DNA from: Hyaloraphidium curvatum
Taxonomy: Eukaryota > Monoblepharomycota > Hyaloraphidiomycetes > Hyaloraphidiales > Hyaloraphidiaceae
Direction of reading: 5' to 3'
Length of the DNA: 64,000 nucleotides
Assembly: GCA_025558095.1 (NCBI GenBank)
Contig: JAIVFI010000015.1
Location: 620,001-684,000, forward strand
Translations under genes and position numbers: made by a program
In this document: in pieces, positions 31,302 through 42,424 of the stretch
Numbering within the stretch: position 1 is the first letter of the stretch
Layout: the number at the start of each line of letters is the position of its first letter
Notes under the pieces: generated by a model
Databases searched by the model: none
What the model was told of the DNA's origin: nothing
What the model saw: the letters and a program-made list of their open reading frames with translations, nothing else

Positions 31302-31525
31302 TCCGTTTCCTGGATTGAGGGAGCATCCGGAAGTGGAACAGACAAGGCCCTTCTCGCTGTCAGGAGACGCCCGGCGGACGGCGCGTCCTGCCCTATCACG
31401 AGGAACGAGGGGGATCCGGGCGGTCCGGCATGGGAGCCGACCGCGACCGGCGAGGCAACGGGGACGAGAACAGGGGGGCTATAGACTCAATACGAACGAT
31501 GGGGTACACTGGAAGATCTCTACGC

Positions 31526-31533
31526 TATTTATA
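31526..31533 (-). promoter_or_regulatory. Possible TATA box for the receptor-like kinase
   Basis: The minus strand reads TATAAATA, about 225 nt upstream of the first visible ATG of the receptor-like kinase and inside the gap after the RCC1 gene. The distance leaves room for a leader and a short first exon. If real, it argues that the kinase is transcribed separately from the RCC1-repeat gene. Confidence 0.4.
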
Positions 31534-31620
31534 GTCCGCACGGGCTTGCGCAACTGGCGGGATTCGTAACTGGGAGAAGGTTCGAGAAACCGGGAGACAG
31601 TTCCGTCTCAGAAGCTTGCG

Positions 31621-32718
31621 TCAGCGGGTTCCTGACATCTCGCCCTTCCGCACGAAGAAACTGTTGTTTAACATGACCGGCGGTGGCTCCGCCACAAAGG
31701 CATCACTTGAATAGATGTAGCTTGGCGGCGCATCAATCCCTCCCCAAGCTCGGACGATGCCGTCAGAAAGGAGTGCAAGGCTGTATGCAGTGCCTGAGGC
31801 AATCTGCGCGACGCCGGGCAGATCTGTCGGAACGTTGGTCTGGCCCATCCGGTTCTCGCCCCAGGCACGCACAGTCCCGTCTCTGAGGAGTGCCAGAGTA
31901 AAGTATCCTTTGGCAGCAACCTGAACGACATCACTCAGATCCGCAGGAACATTGCTCTCCCCGTTCCCCAGCCCTGTCGGCCAGATGCGAACTCGGCCGT
32001 CCGACAACAGGGCAACTGAGTGCATGACACCTCCCGCAACACGGGACACTCCCTGTAGATCCGAAGGTGGGGTCTGCCTGCCTCTGTCTCCCCAGGCAAA
32101 GACTGAACCGTTCTTCAACAAAGCTACGGAATGCCAAGTGCCTGCGGCGACCTGAGCAACGTCCTTTGTCGACCAATCTCCAGGTGGAATATTGAGCTGA
32201 CCGAATCCGTTGCTTCCGGCTGTGAAGACGTTGCCGGTCTCCTCGATCCCAATGACGTGCTGATTCCCGCCGACCAGCTGCACGAACTTGCGCGCAGCGG
32301 TCATGCGCCTGAAGTAGGTGACATAGCCCTGCTGGTCGGTTCCCCAAAACACAGCGGTGCCGTTAGATAGGAGGGCAAAGGCGTATTCATCGCCTCCCCC
32401 GAAGGACGTCGCGCCGGCGGCGGCGGCAGGTACGTCGACAAGCTCGGTGTAGTAACCTCCCCACGCCCGCACGCTCCCGTCTTCGCGGACAACGAAAGCA
32501 ACGTCGTCCATAGCTCCGATTCTGATCGCTTTGAGTCCGGTGGCGGCGCTCGCGAGAAAAGGGAGGATCATGAGCGAGAGCGGCACCAGGCGCCGCGCCG
32601 ACCACACGCGGCGGGCATCGCGGCCAGCGAAGCGCCCGCCGATGAGGCCGGCCGAACGCCGGTCAATCATGCGGCTCCCTGCGCGGTAGGCGGGGGTCCT
32701 CAAGGAGCGTCGGGCCAT
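31621..32718 (-). CDS. Secreted RCC1-repeat protein
   Basis: A single exon of 365 aa from ATG 32718, which has a strong Kozak context. A basic N-region and hydrophobic core (RRLVPLSLMILPFLASAATG) form a signal peptide or signal anchor. Seven RCC1-like blades follow, with cores such as DVAFVVREDGSVRAWG, YAFALLSNGTAVFWG, HSVALLKNGSVFAWG, TLALLRDGTVRAWG and YSLALLSDGIVRAWG, so a seven-bladed propeller is expected. The open frame extends upstream to 32934, but that part is antisense to the cyclase relic and is excluded. Plant CRINKLY4 receptor kinases have a seven-repeat RCC1-like ectodomain, and a receptor-like kinase lies just downstream here. No transmembrane helix follows the propeller. Confidence 0.8.
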   Translation of the reverse strand: MARRSLRTPAYRAGSRMIDRRSAGLIGGRFAGRDARRVWSARRLVPLSLMILPFLASAATGLKAIRIGAMDDVAFVVREDGSVRAWGGYYTELVDVPAAAAGATSFGGGDEYAFALLSNGTAVFWGTDQQGYVTYFRRMTAARKFVQLVGGNQHVIGIEETGNVFTAGSNGFGQLNIPPGDWSTKDVAQVAAGTWHSVALLKNGSVFAWGDRGRQTPPSDLQGVSRVAGGVMHSVALLSDGRVRIWPTGLGNGESNVPADLSDVVQVAAKGYFTLALLRDGTVRAWGENRMGQTNVPTDLPGVAQIASGTAYSLALLSDGIVRAWGGIDAPPSYIYSSDAFVAEPPPVMLNNSFFVRKGEMSGTR

Positions 32719-32879
32719 TCTGGCCGTCAGGGGACGGAACGCGGCGGTGGGTGTGGCCAGGCTGAGCCCAATAAAGCCAATCTGAGCCGGAGAGATGTGC
32801 TCGCGATCGACGGCCTCGGCCACGGAATCAAGCGGTTTTTTAAATGAAAACAAGACCGTGGCAGTGGTAGGGAAATCGC

Positions 32880-33060
32880 GTCGTCGATTCTTCCCGGAAT
32901 CCAACGTGCCCGCGGATCCGAGGAAGTTCCCCAAGCTGCCCCTCGTTCGCGAGATTCTGTGGTTACCGGGCGACTGGGTTCATTCTATTCATCTCTGAGG
33001 CCTACTGCAGCACGGAAGATATGTGGGCGAGCTCTGATGGCTCACGGATCTAGACAACGC
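32880..33060 (+). pseudogene. Relic of the cyclase gene (exons 6-7)
   Basis: The plus strand reads FPESNVPADPRKFPKLPLV, which matches FPEPNVPADPSKPHPLLPLH in exon 6 of the intact cyclase gene. After an intron-like stretch, YVGEL-stop-WLTDLDN matches YIGELWWLTDLAM of exon 7, with TGG changed to TGA. Because remnants of the intron remain, this is a DNA-level duplicate, not a reverse-transcribed copy. Nothing else of the cyclase is visible on either side. Confidence 0.7.
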
Positions 33061-33427
33061 AGTTGAGTATTCATGGGGAACGTCCTGGCACCGAACCCGC
33101 TTCCAGGCAATCCTGTCGGCAGCTGATTTCGACAATGCGGGCCCGTCCTGCCTCCATAACTGCGCAGGAGCTTTGTCCGATACTTCCTTTCCTCAACGCA
33201 GCGGGTTATCGTCGGCTCACGGACGTTCGACACGGGTCGGGCGTTCGGAGTGGCGCAGTGCACAGCACGTCGGGGCGAGACGTCGGGGCTTTACCTGGAC
33301 GAAAAGTACAAGAGGACGGCCGATCCAGGCCCGCCCGAACATCGAAACCGGCCAAAGAAACAACGTGATTCGAAGCACATTGGCTCAGACTGACCGTGAC
33401 AATACGACCCCGAAACTGTCGCGCGAA
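33056..33427. other. Intergenic region after the cyclase relic
   Basis: These 372 nt hold no convincing gene. Open frames exist but have low-complexity or arginine-rich products. The 5' end of the small membrane-protein gene may extend into the right part of this stretch. Confidence 0.3.
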
Positions 33428-33862
33428 ATGGGCTGCCATCCCTGCACCGTGTCGCGCGGCCCGATCGAACATCTTGCCTGGCCTTCGACATCGACGTCGA
33501 CACCCGAACCGACCAGCCACACGGAAACCATCCAGACCCTCCTGAGCTTCTCCTTCTTCCCCCTCATGTGGGCCTTGCTTGCCGTCTTCCGCTGGGCGGT
33601 AGCGTCGAGCTGGCTTTCCCTCCTTCTGGACTACATCCCGTACCTGCTCGCACACGCGTGCTTTTGGACCTGCGCGGCCTTTAGCATCTACTTGGGGCTG
33701 ATAGCCGCCGAGTTCTGGAGGACGCTCGAGAAGCGCATTGACGATGCCTCGTTCGCGATCGGGGCGATCCTCTGCGTGCTTCTGATGGTTGTCATGGGCT
33801 CTTTTGCCGCCGTTGCGGGAATCTTGTCGCTCGGATCGGCCGCCTTGATATTGCTCATGTAG
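33428..33862 (+). CDS. Small multi-pass membrane protein
   Basis: An open frame of 144 aa from ATG 33428. After a polar N-terminus of about 40 residues come three or four hydrophobic segments: FSFFPLMWALLAVFRWAVA, LLLDYIPYLLAHACFWTCAA with IYLGLIAAEFW, and FAIGAILCVLLMVVMGSFAA. The extended frame upstream is arginine- and serine-rich and probably non-coding. I recognise no family. A short charged loop (RTLEKRIDDA) separates the membrane segments. Confidence 0.6.
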   Translation: MGCHPCTVSRGPIEHLAWPSTSTSTPEPTSHTETIQTLLSFSFFPLMWALLAVFRWAVASSWLSLLLDYIPYLLAHACFWTCAAFSIYLGLIAAEFWRTLEKRIDDASFAIGAILCVLLMVVMGSFAAVAGILSLGSAALILLM

Positions 33863-34109
33863 TCGCGAGTAACTGACAAGTTGGAGACGGAGCGGGATGC
33901 GTTGGACGGCACATGGCTCTGCCGGAGATTGGGACAGATACCTCTAGATCGTAGAGACAGACAAGAATCTAGAATATCGATGATGCTTTGCTTTGAAGCC
34001 TTTACCGACCGAGGAGCTCGTCCGTCCCCGCGGTCCGTGAGCCCACCCGCCCTGCCCGAGTCAACCACGTCAAACACGGTTCTCGCGCTCCCCGCCCACC
34101 TTCCCCGCC

Positions 34110-36977
34110 ATGGCGTCGCCCGCCGACGGCGCGGCGGACGCGGCGGTGTCGCCGCGCGCGAGCGTCGACGCGCCCGCGCCGCCCGAGCCTGCGCCGGCGC
34201 CGCCGCCCGCGGCGCCCAAGAAGGGCGGGCTGCAGGCCGACGAGGGCTTCAACGCCGCGCTGAAAGTGTGGCTCGGTGGGAATTCCGTTCCTTAAATCGA
34301 TGGGCGGAGCTGATCCCGGAGCCAGACATCAACTTGACGAAGCTGCGGCCGCAGCTGGACGCGCAGGGCCTCGAGGTCGTCGAGGCGCAGAAGGAGAACC
34401 TCGCCGGCAGGAAGCGGCTGGCCGAGCTGACAAAGGACTGGCGCAAGGGCTCGGAGGACGAGAAGAAGGAGGGCTGGACCGCGCTGCTCAAGGGTGGGCG
34501 CGGCGGGCCCCTCCTGGGAAGGACGCTCACGGACGCGGCCGCCAAACAGCATACCAGAATGAAATCGACTCAATCACGAAGCGGGGCAAGACCGCAGAGA
34601 TGCACTTTCTCAACCTGTACCGCCTGCTCGCCGAGGCGCCGGACCCGGGGATGCTCATCAAATCGGTCCTCGTGGGTGGCAGCTGGACCGCTTCGTCGTC
34701 CCTCCCCAGTGACCGCTGACTCCCTACCTTTTCCTTCAGGACCAATCTTCCTCCCTCACCGACTCGGAAACCCTGAGCCTGGAGAACCAGCGCCTGCGCG
34801 CGGACCTCGACGCCCAGGTCCGCGAAATGGCCTCGCTCCGCTCCCAGGCCGCCGAAGGCCAGCAGGCCGCCTCGCGGCTCTCCCGTCTCGAGCAAACGAT
34901 GGAGCAGCAGGTCTCGGACCGGGTCGACGCCGCGGAGCGCGCGCTGCGGATCGAGCTGGAGGAGAAGACGGCGCTGTTCCGCGAGCGCGAACACGCGCTG
35001 CAGAGGCAGCTGGCACAGCACCTGGCGGCGCTGGCGGCGCTGCAGAGCACGCACGACGTGGCGCAGAGGAGGCTCGTGGAGGGGGAGGAAGAGAGGTACG
35101 GGAGGGAGGTTGAGGGGCGGTGGAGGGAGGTGGAGATGCTGCAGAGCGAGGTGGAGCGGGAGCGCGCGAGGCGGGGCGAGGTCGAGAGGGAGAACGTGGG
35201 TCACAGGCAATGCTGGTTCGTCCCACGACGTGGACTGACGACTTCTCTCGCTCTTGACCCACAGGAGCTGCTCAAGCAGAAGCTTGAGCGCGCCCTCGCG
35301 GTGCCCGACCCGCAATCCCTCCACCACCTCCAATCCCTCCTCTCGGCCTCGGAGCAGGAATCCTCCCGCCTCCTCGGCGAGCTCGAGCGCACCAAGCAGC
35401 AGCTCTCGCAGCTGCGGCAGCAGGCCGAGTCCAAGGAGGAGGAGCTCGCCTCGCGGGCGTCGACGCTGGCGGCGGAGCTCGACGGCCTGCGGCGCAAGTT
35501 CTCGGCCGACGGCGAGGGCGAGCTCGAGCGGCTGAGGAAGGAGGTCGAGGTGCTCCGGAGCGTCGAGTTTGGCGCCGAGGCCCTCCCCGACGTCGCCGCG
35601 GGCGAGGGCGAGGACGCCTTCTCGCCGCTGTCCATGTCGGTACCGCTGGACAAGCTGCTCATGCGCAAGAACAAGCGGCTGGCCGCAGAAAACACGGAGC
35701 GCGCGCTGCAGGTCACGGAGCTCTCGTCGCGCATCACCAAGCTCGAGGGGCAGATCGTCGACCTCGCCCGGCGCGAGGCCGAGAAGGACAGGCTGATCAA
35801 GCGGCTCGAGGACGATTTGCTGCGCGTGGATCCGATGCGGGCAGGGCCGGGATCCGTCACGGCGGGGCCGTGGGCGGTGTCGACTCCCACCCTGGGCCTG
35901 CCTTCCGCGGGCATCGTCTCGGCCGCGGCCGGCGGGCCGCAATCTCCTCCGCTGGGCGGTCCCGCAGCCGGGCCCGCTACCGCCGCTGCCTCGGCATCGG
36001 ACCAGCAGGCCTCGCTGATCCGCATCCTGACGGCGCAGAGGGACAGGTATCGCCACCGCAACGGAGAGCTTGAGGAGCTGCACCGCAAGGACCTGGAGCA
36101 GCTGTCCGAGTACCGGACCGCACTCGAGGGCCTGAAGGAGGACAACCTGAAGCTCTATGAAAAGGTCAGGTTCCTCCAGAGCGCCGGTGCTGGGGGAGCG
36201 CCTGCCAACGGCGGGGTGGACGAGTGGGAAGAGTCGGGCGAGGCCGACATCGAGGCCGGCGGGGGAAAGGGCGGCAAAGGGAGCCGGTTCAACATGGTGC
36301 CGCTGTTCGGCAAGGGAGGAGGCGGCGGCCGGGGCGGGGAAGCCGCCGACGGGCTGTCGACGCCGAGGAAGCCCTTCAAGTCGACCGTGTCGTCGGCTTC
36401 GGGCTCGCCGTCGAACCAGGCGGCCGCGGCGGCGCGGTCCCAGCACGCGCCGAGCGTGGAATCCAAGTACGCGCCCATGTACGAGGCACGGCTGGACCCC
36501 TTTTCGCGCTTCTCGCGGACCGAGGAGATGCGGCGGGTCAACTCGCTGCCGCCGCTGGACAAGGCGACGCTGCAGTTCACCCGCTTCTTCCTGGCGAACC
36601 GGTACACCCGCATGTCCTTCCTCATGTACGCGGGCTTGCTGCACCTCCTCGTCACGGCGCTTCTGTACCGGTGGAGCACCTTCGAGGAGTGCCGGCACGA
36701 CCACGGCAAGGATTGGCTGCGCGAGCAGTGCGTGAACTCGTTCGGGGCCGGGGTCCTCACCGGGGCGGGCGGCGCGGGCCTGGGGACCAAGGATCCCGCG
36801 GGCGGGCTGAAGATGGAGAGCGGCGGGAAGCGCTTCGAGCTGGAACACAAGGGCGCGGGGTTCGTGCCAGAGGCCGGTTCCGGTCACAAGCTCGTGAAGC
36901 GCGCGGCGGCGCTCGCAGCGGACCCAAAGGCATCTGTCTGGGATGTGGCCGGGGAAGGCGCACCGTCAAAGGCCTGA
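34110..36977 (+). CDS. CASP/Coy1 golgin
   Basis: Exons are 34110-34275, 34326-34493, 34550-34671, 34740-35195 and 35265-36977, giving 874 aa. After a Pro/Ala leader the CASP N-terminal block appears: LRPQLDAQGLEVVEAQKENL, AYQNEIDSITKRGKTAE and LNLYRLLAEAPDP. A long coiled coil follows. The CASP C-terminal block has ILTAQRDRYRHRNGELEELH, YAPMYEARLDPFSRFSR and LQFTRFFLANRYTRMSF, ending with one membrane helix (FLMYAGLLHLLVTALLY). CASP is a tail-anchored Golgi golgin that tethers vesicles; yeast Coy1 works with Gos1 and COG. The luminal tail here is about 100 residues, longer than usual. Introns interrupt the N-terminal block, and only their removal restores the family sequence. Confidence 0.92.
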
Positions 36978-37127
36978 GATGTCGCTCTCTATGTTCAGCA
37001 CTTCAGGGGTGGCCGCTTACAGGGCCAACGCTTGTAAACCTATCGCAATACCCATGCCGAAGACTGGAATCCCCCCATGAGCTAGACACTACATCATTCA
37101 TCCCATGATTCAGTTGATTTCAGTTGA

Positions 37128-40100
37128 TTAAGAGTCCGCCTGTGCAGCGGGCACATTGACGGAAGGAACCGGTGCCAGAGACAACACTTGGTGCTTGAGC
37201 TCGCCGCCAGCTTTGTGAAACACCTTTGTCAGGAAGGTCAGATCCTTGCGGAATCGCGAATCATCGTAAGTGTCCTGCGACACCGCAGCCTCCTCAATGA
37301 GGGCAGTCAGGGTTGCCTGAGCCTTTTCGTCCGTCGTCGCCAGGCGCTTCGCCATTCCCTCGAGATCCTGACGACTCGCGACCGTCAGCCGTGGCCGCGC
37401 CCCGGTCCGAATCGTGAACGACGCCGCGTCCTTCGTTGCCGCCAATAACCCTCGCGCCGTCCCATGCCCTCCCGAAACCTGCTCCAGCGCGGCAGGAATG
37501 CTGCGAGTCGGCGGCTGGGAGCGAGCCCAGCTATTCGTCGATGCGTCCTTCCCGGTGCGCAGCGTCTCCTTCCAACGAGCCTCCGCCGACCCTGAGGACG
37601 CATCAAGTGCCGCCTGAACAGCCAAGAACAGAAAGTCGGGGCCCGGCATTGGTCTCGCGCTAGGTCCGCCGCTGGACAAGAGCTCGCTCACGTCCTGCCG
37701 AAGGTCCTCGGGCAACTGCGACCTCCAGAACGCTTTGGCGAAAGGTCCGTCCGAGAGACTGACCTCGTCCTTGGGCACCAGCCGCGGACCGAGCACTGCT
37801 AGTGTGCCTTTGGTCTCGTTCTTCACAGCAAGCGGAGTCGGCATCCTCTGCGACACTGGCGTGCTGGTCCTCTCGGGGCTTTGGTCCCGGTGCCGTTTGA
37901 GCTTCTTGGTGACGATCGGGTGGTCCAGCATTGGTCTCGCCGTCTTCTTGGCGATGTTGCGTTTGGCAGCGGGAACATCGTCCGACGACGTCGACGCAGG
38001 GGACTCTTCCGCCGCCGACGGTGCCGGAGAGGCGGCCTGTGCTCCAACCTTCCTTCGCTTGATACGGCTAGGAGCTAGCTCGCTTTCGCTGGTGCTAGCC
38101 AGGTCCGAATCAGATGCGTCGCCCGAAGCCGAAACCGATGCTCCGCGTTCGCGCCCTAGAACAGCCTCTGCCAGCGACGAAGCACGGTTGCAGCGCGGGC
38201 ACTCCTCCGGGTCGTCCAAGTTTGACTGCTTGACGATGGTGTTCGCAAAACGATGCTGCGGATTCCGCTTGCATTGGAACGCAACGAGGAAGTGGAGGCC
38301 CTTGGAAACCTTCGACGGATCCTGGTGCAGTTGCCCTTTGTTCTGCGTGTAGGTCAAGCACCGCTGCCCGAGCTCCGATTTGGGATCCAAGTCCTTGATG
38401 AACATCGCCGCAAGACCCGGGTGCGTCTCCGTCAGAGGAATCCCCCGTTTGCGCTTCGATCCGAGAAGCGGTGAAGGTTGAGGCTTCGAAGCCTTTGATG
38501 TCATAGGCGACCGTGCCTGCGGCGGCGGTGTCGGGGTCGGCGTTGGGGTGACCTCGGCTTTCGCCGCGTCCCTGGCCAGGCGACGCTTCTCCGTCCGACA
38601 AATTGGGCACGCATCAGCGGTCTTGCCCTTCGAGACCCGCTGTGATACCGTCATGGCATACTGGTGGGACGGGTCCGTGGGACACCGGAAAACGACACAC
38701 ATGCTCGATCCAGGACGTAGAGCTCCAGGGTCCGTGAAGATACGGTCGCCATTGCTCGGATGGTAACGCGCCTTGTGCCTGACGTCCGGTAGCATCGAAT
38801 CCGGATCGGTGACCATCTCCGCAGCGATGTCCGGGTACGCTTCAGCGAAAGAAGGAACGTTTTGGCTGCTCTGCGATCCGGGAGGCTCCAGCGATGCCGA
38901 GCGCGCCGATTGCCGGTCGTCGAATCCAGCCTGTGCCTCGGAGTCCCGTTGGCCGTCGACCATTGCCGCCCCGCAAGACTGTTCCGGCGCTGCAGGTTCC
39001 CGGAGAGCGGCGTGCTTCTTTCCTTTCTTGGGCACAGTCTCGGGCGCCTTTAGCGCGACCTCGACCTCGACCTCAGGTGCACGTTGAGTTCGACTCTTGA
39101 CCTTCTTCGCGCGCTTGCTTTCTGGCCGTGGGGCCGGCTCGTCGTCGTCCGACGAAATGACAACCACGTCGTTGCCGGCAGAAGGCTCGGGATTCTCAGC
39201 TTCAGCTTCCTGATTCTCCGTCGGTGCGGCGGCTTCCTCTGCCAATTGCGTAGCGGCGGCCCGTTCGGCCCGACGCGCGGCCCTCGCAGCTTTGCGTTCG
39301 GCTTTCTGTCGGTGCCTCTCTTCCTTCGCGATCCGGCGTTGCTCGATGCTTTCTGGAGTCTCTTCTTCGGCGGCCTCGACAGCGCCATCCTCAGCCTCAG
39401 CCTCTGCCTCGCCTTCGCCGGATCCAGTTGGCAGCTCATCCTGACGCTGTGCTGCTCCGTGGCCGTCGATTTCCATGTCCTGCACCACGTCCGGAGCTTC
39501 AACTTCGACCTCGGCGGCTTCCGTCGTGGGCTGTTTCGGAACTTCGGCGTCGCTGTCGCTCAAGTCGACAACCTCAACGTGCCGGTCCGCAATCTCCGGT
39601 ACTGGAACCCGCCACGTGAGGTCAGGGAACAAGTCGACCTCCTCCGCGTCCTTTGGGACGTCCCTCAGGAGTCGAACCGTCCATTGGTCGAGCACGACGT
39701 CTTCAAGGCCACATGGCGCACTAAAGGACACAAGCGTCAAAACCAGCTCTTGCCAAGAAGGCGAGGGCGGCAAACGTACCCGCACAAAGGAACCAAACAC
39801 TTCCATTCCGGTTCTTTCGAGGTAAGCTTCGTCTTGTTCATCTCCAACCATGACTCCAGGTCAAAGCAATTCGGATGCTTGCACTTTCTCCCAATCACGG
39901 GCATGGCCATCCGGGTTCCAGCCACGGGACAGCGAAGGGAAAGTTTCGCGCTGCTCAAAGCCTCCTCCTCGACATCACCGTCAGCGACGCGCCGAAAAAT
40001 CCTCGCCACGCGCTCCCGTCCGGCTGCCTCCGCGTTTGAGTGCCACGGATGGTGGATGAGAAGTCGGCAGTCCTCCGCCGTCAGCTTGACTGCTGCTTCG

Positions 40101-42424
40101 ATCGTAAGCACCCATCTCGGCGTCTCTTCGCGCGTCGCGCCGGGTGGCATGTACGCATCGTTGCCATTCCACCAGATCTCCAACGAGTTGTTTCCCGGGA
40201 CCAGATACTGCGCGGGAAGTTCTCCCGGCCGATCGCGCCCTTCCCACTTGTCGTGCGCCGGATCCGAGTTCGGTTTGCGCCTTCGTCGCAAAAGAGGCAC
40301 GCTGTGGGTGTTGAGGAGGAGCGACACAAGAGGTTCCGGATGTTCGAGCTTCCGAGGCAGCTGCAGGTTGGGTCCGAGAACGGCGTTGGCGGGCAAGCGC
40401 CGAGACCAAAGCTGAAGCATGACGTGCTTCTGCCGAATGGCCTGGAGCAGATGGGGCGAAAGATAGAAACGCACGTCCTGACCCTTGAGATCCGGCACGT
40501 TGGGCAGAATAGGATAGGACGCAGAAACCACGGTTCCGATCTTGGGCACCGGCAGGTAACGAGGATAGTGCTTTATGTCCCAAGGCTCGGTGTTGGGCGC
40601 GATGATTCTGGGAGGCAGTTTGCGATGGTCGGCTTTCAGCGGCAGGGGGTCCTGGCGAACAAGTCCGATGTTGAGGAGGCCGCGAAGACCTTCAAGGGAG
40701 CCCGACAAAAGATCGGCCGCAGGGTCAAAGATAGGCACAGCCTCTGCTTCAGCCATATTCACAGTGGGCCGCGCACTTTCGGCAACAACAGCCGGCTCGT
40801 TCGGTGCAGGACTCGTACGCACCCCCGCGGCACGCGTCGCTGCTGATTCGGCCGACATCGGCGTCGGCAAAGATTCCTTTGACGGCTCGACGGGAGTGAT
40901 GGGTGGCTTCGAGGACTCGCTGGGTGCCGGAGACGCGCTCGACAGCTGCTCTCGACGGAGCCTGGCCATGCCGTCCTTGGTGTCCACGGGGGTTTCCGGT
41001 CTCGCTCCGTCCGGCTTGGTCCCGAGCTCCTCGGTCCCATCCCGCTGACCTTCCCGTACCTTTGGCCCGCTGATGCGCTTGTACAGCTGCTTCAGGCTTT
41101 GGGTGTCCATACCCAAGAGCCACGGCGCTCCGTCCAATTCGACGCCCGTCTCGAAAGGAGAATCCTCGAGCACGTCAACGCCCTCGATGTACGCAAGCCG
41201 GATCAAAGCGCGGCCCTTTTCCCGGACGCCCTCGAACCCAGGCCGGAGGCCCGCTTCGCAGACAGCGAGGAGGACGGCCGAAGTCAGGCCCGCAAGCGGA
41301 GCAATGTAGGCGTGCGGCCGGGCGAAATGTAACAGAAGATCGTCGCACGCTTGCGCGTAGTAAGTCGGAGTGAGAGACGGGCTCGTCAACCGAACGTGCG
41401 CGGTACGCAAAGTTTTGACTGTCGCAAGCAGGCTCAGATAGATGTACTTGGCATCCGCCGGCAATGGTTCCCCCGTCGGCGGCGTCGTCGCTGACGATGG
41501 TGCCGAACGAGGAGAAAAGGTCGCCGGTATAGTGAGCACGGGGGATCCGGATCCCAAGTTCTGAACTTGCATCTGGCTCAACTGAAGCTGCTGTTGGCCT
41601 GCCAGCGGCTGCGTCGTCTGCTTCGCATAGAGAATCTGCGGCCCTGCCGCGGTCGCCCCCACGGAATAGTGCCCAGGCAAGAATGCAGAATTGGGAAAGG
41701 AAGGCTGGGAGCCATGCAGAGCGCCAGACTGTGCCATTACTCCAGCTGAAGTGGTGGCGTAGGGAATCGGTATGTAGATTTGCGGAGTCGACCCGGGCAA
41801 GAGGAGATGCTGCACGTTCTGCTGGTAGCTGGGCTGCCTAACATCCACGCCCGTATGGGATGGTTGGAGCACCGTAGGCGAGTGTTGGTGGTACTGCAGC
41901 ACCGGCGAGCCCGCCTGGTTCGCGCCGGTGTGAATCTGCGGTGGTATCGCGCCCCCGTTCGCAGTCCTTCGGATGCTCTGGGACGGCGCGGCTGCCGGTT
42001 GAGCCGCGGCCTTGGCGGGACTTGTGCCAGCAGGATTTGCCGCGGACGGCAGATGGCTTCCACTTGGCCGAGATGCAGGCGTGGCCACCGGACGCTGCGC
42101 AGGCGCAACGATTGGCGCCGGTGCCGCCGACGGCCGCGAAGACAGGGCGGCGGATTGCGTGCCCGATATGTGCCTGCCAGAAGCCAACGGAGACGCACCG
42201 TGCTGCAAAACTGAGCTCGTCGCCGGCGGCATCTCCTTCCGAGTAACCACTGGGGCGAGAACCCGGCCGACCGCAGAAGGGCCCTGCTGGGGAACGCTAT
42301 TGCGAGACGCCGCCTGCTGCTCCAAGCACGTTAGATCTGCGATCCGTTGGCCCAGAACAGGTCCCCACCTGGGCATGTTTCTCACTGGCGGCAGCCACCT
42401 CGCGGGGAAGTAGCTTTCCGACAT
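37128..42424 (-). CDS. PIAS/Siz-type E3 SUMO ligase with zinc-ribbon-like repeats
   Basis: Exon 1 is 42424-39780 and exon 2 is 39720-37128, giving 1745 aa, much longer than typical PIAS/Siz proteins. A Gln/Ser/Pro-rich N-terminal half precedes a PINIT-like region (FYLSPHLLQAI, LVPGNNSLEIWWNG) near residues 640-790. The SP-RING at about 833-890 reads LSLRCPVAGTRMAMP, KCKHPNCFDLESWLEMN and EWKCLVPLCG. The 59-nt intron (GTACGT to TTTAG) then joins CGLEDVVLDQWTVRLL, with a SIM-like VEVVDLSDSD. The family transfers SUMO from Ubc9 to nuclear targets. Exon 2 adds two related zinc-ribbon-like repeats (about 38860-38570 and 38450-38180), each with a P.(I/L)AA.. start, a central FxC....HxxA and a final CPxC. 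Such repeats are not usual in PIAS proteins. No SAP domain is evident. Confidence 0.87.

Noticed and set aside
31302-31440. A first exon of the receptor kinase starting at the ATG near 31432 with a 42-nt intron
   Set aside because: It keeps frame but yields no signal peptide, so the true 5' end is left open.
33395-33460. A peptide KLSREMGCHPCTVSRG that looks like the helix-turn-helix of IS30-type transposases
   Set aside because: The match is short, there is no catalytic domain or terminal repeat nearby, and the same frame continues into a membrane protein.
38000-40415. Long open frames on the plus strand opposite the SUMO ligase gene
   Set aside because: They are antisense shadows caused by high GC; their products are Arg/Ser/Pro-rich and lack any domain, while the minus strand encodes an SP-RING.
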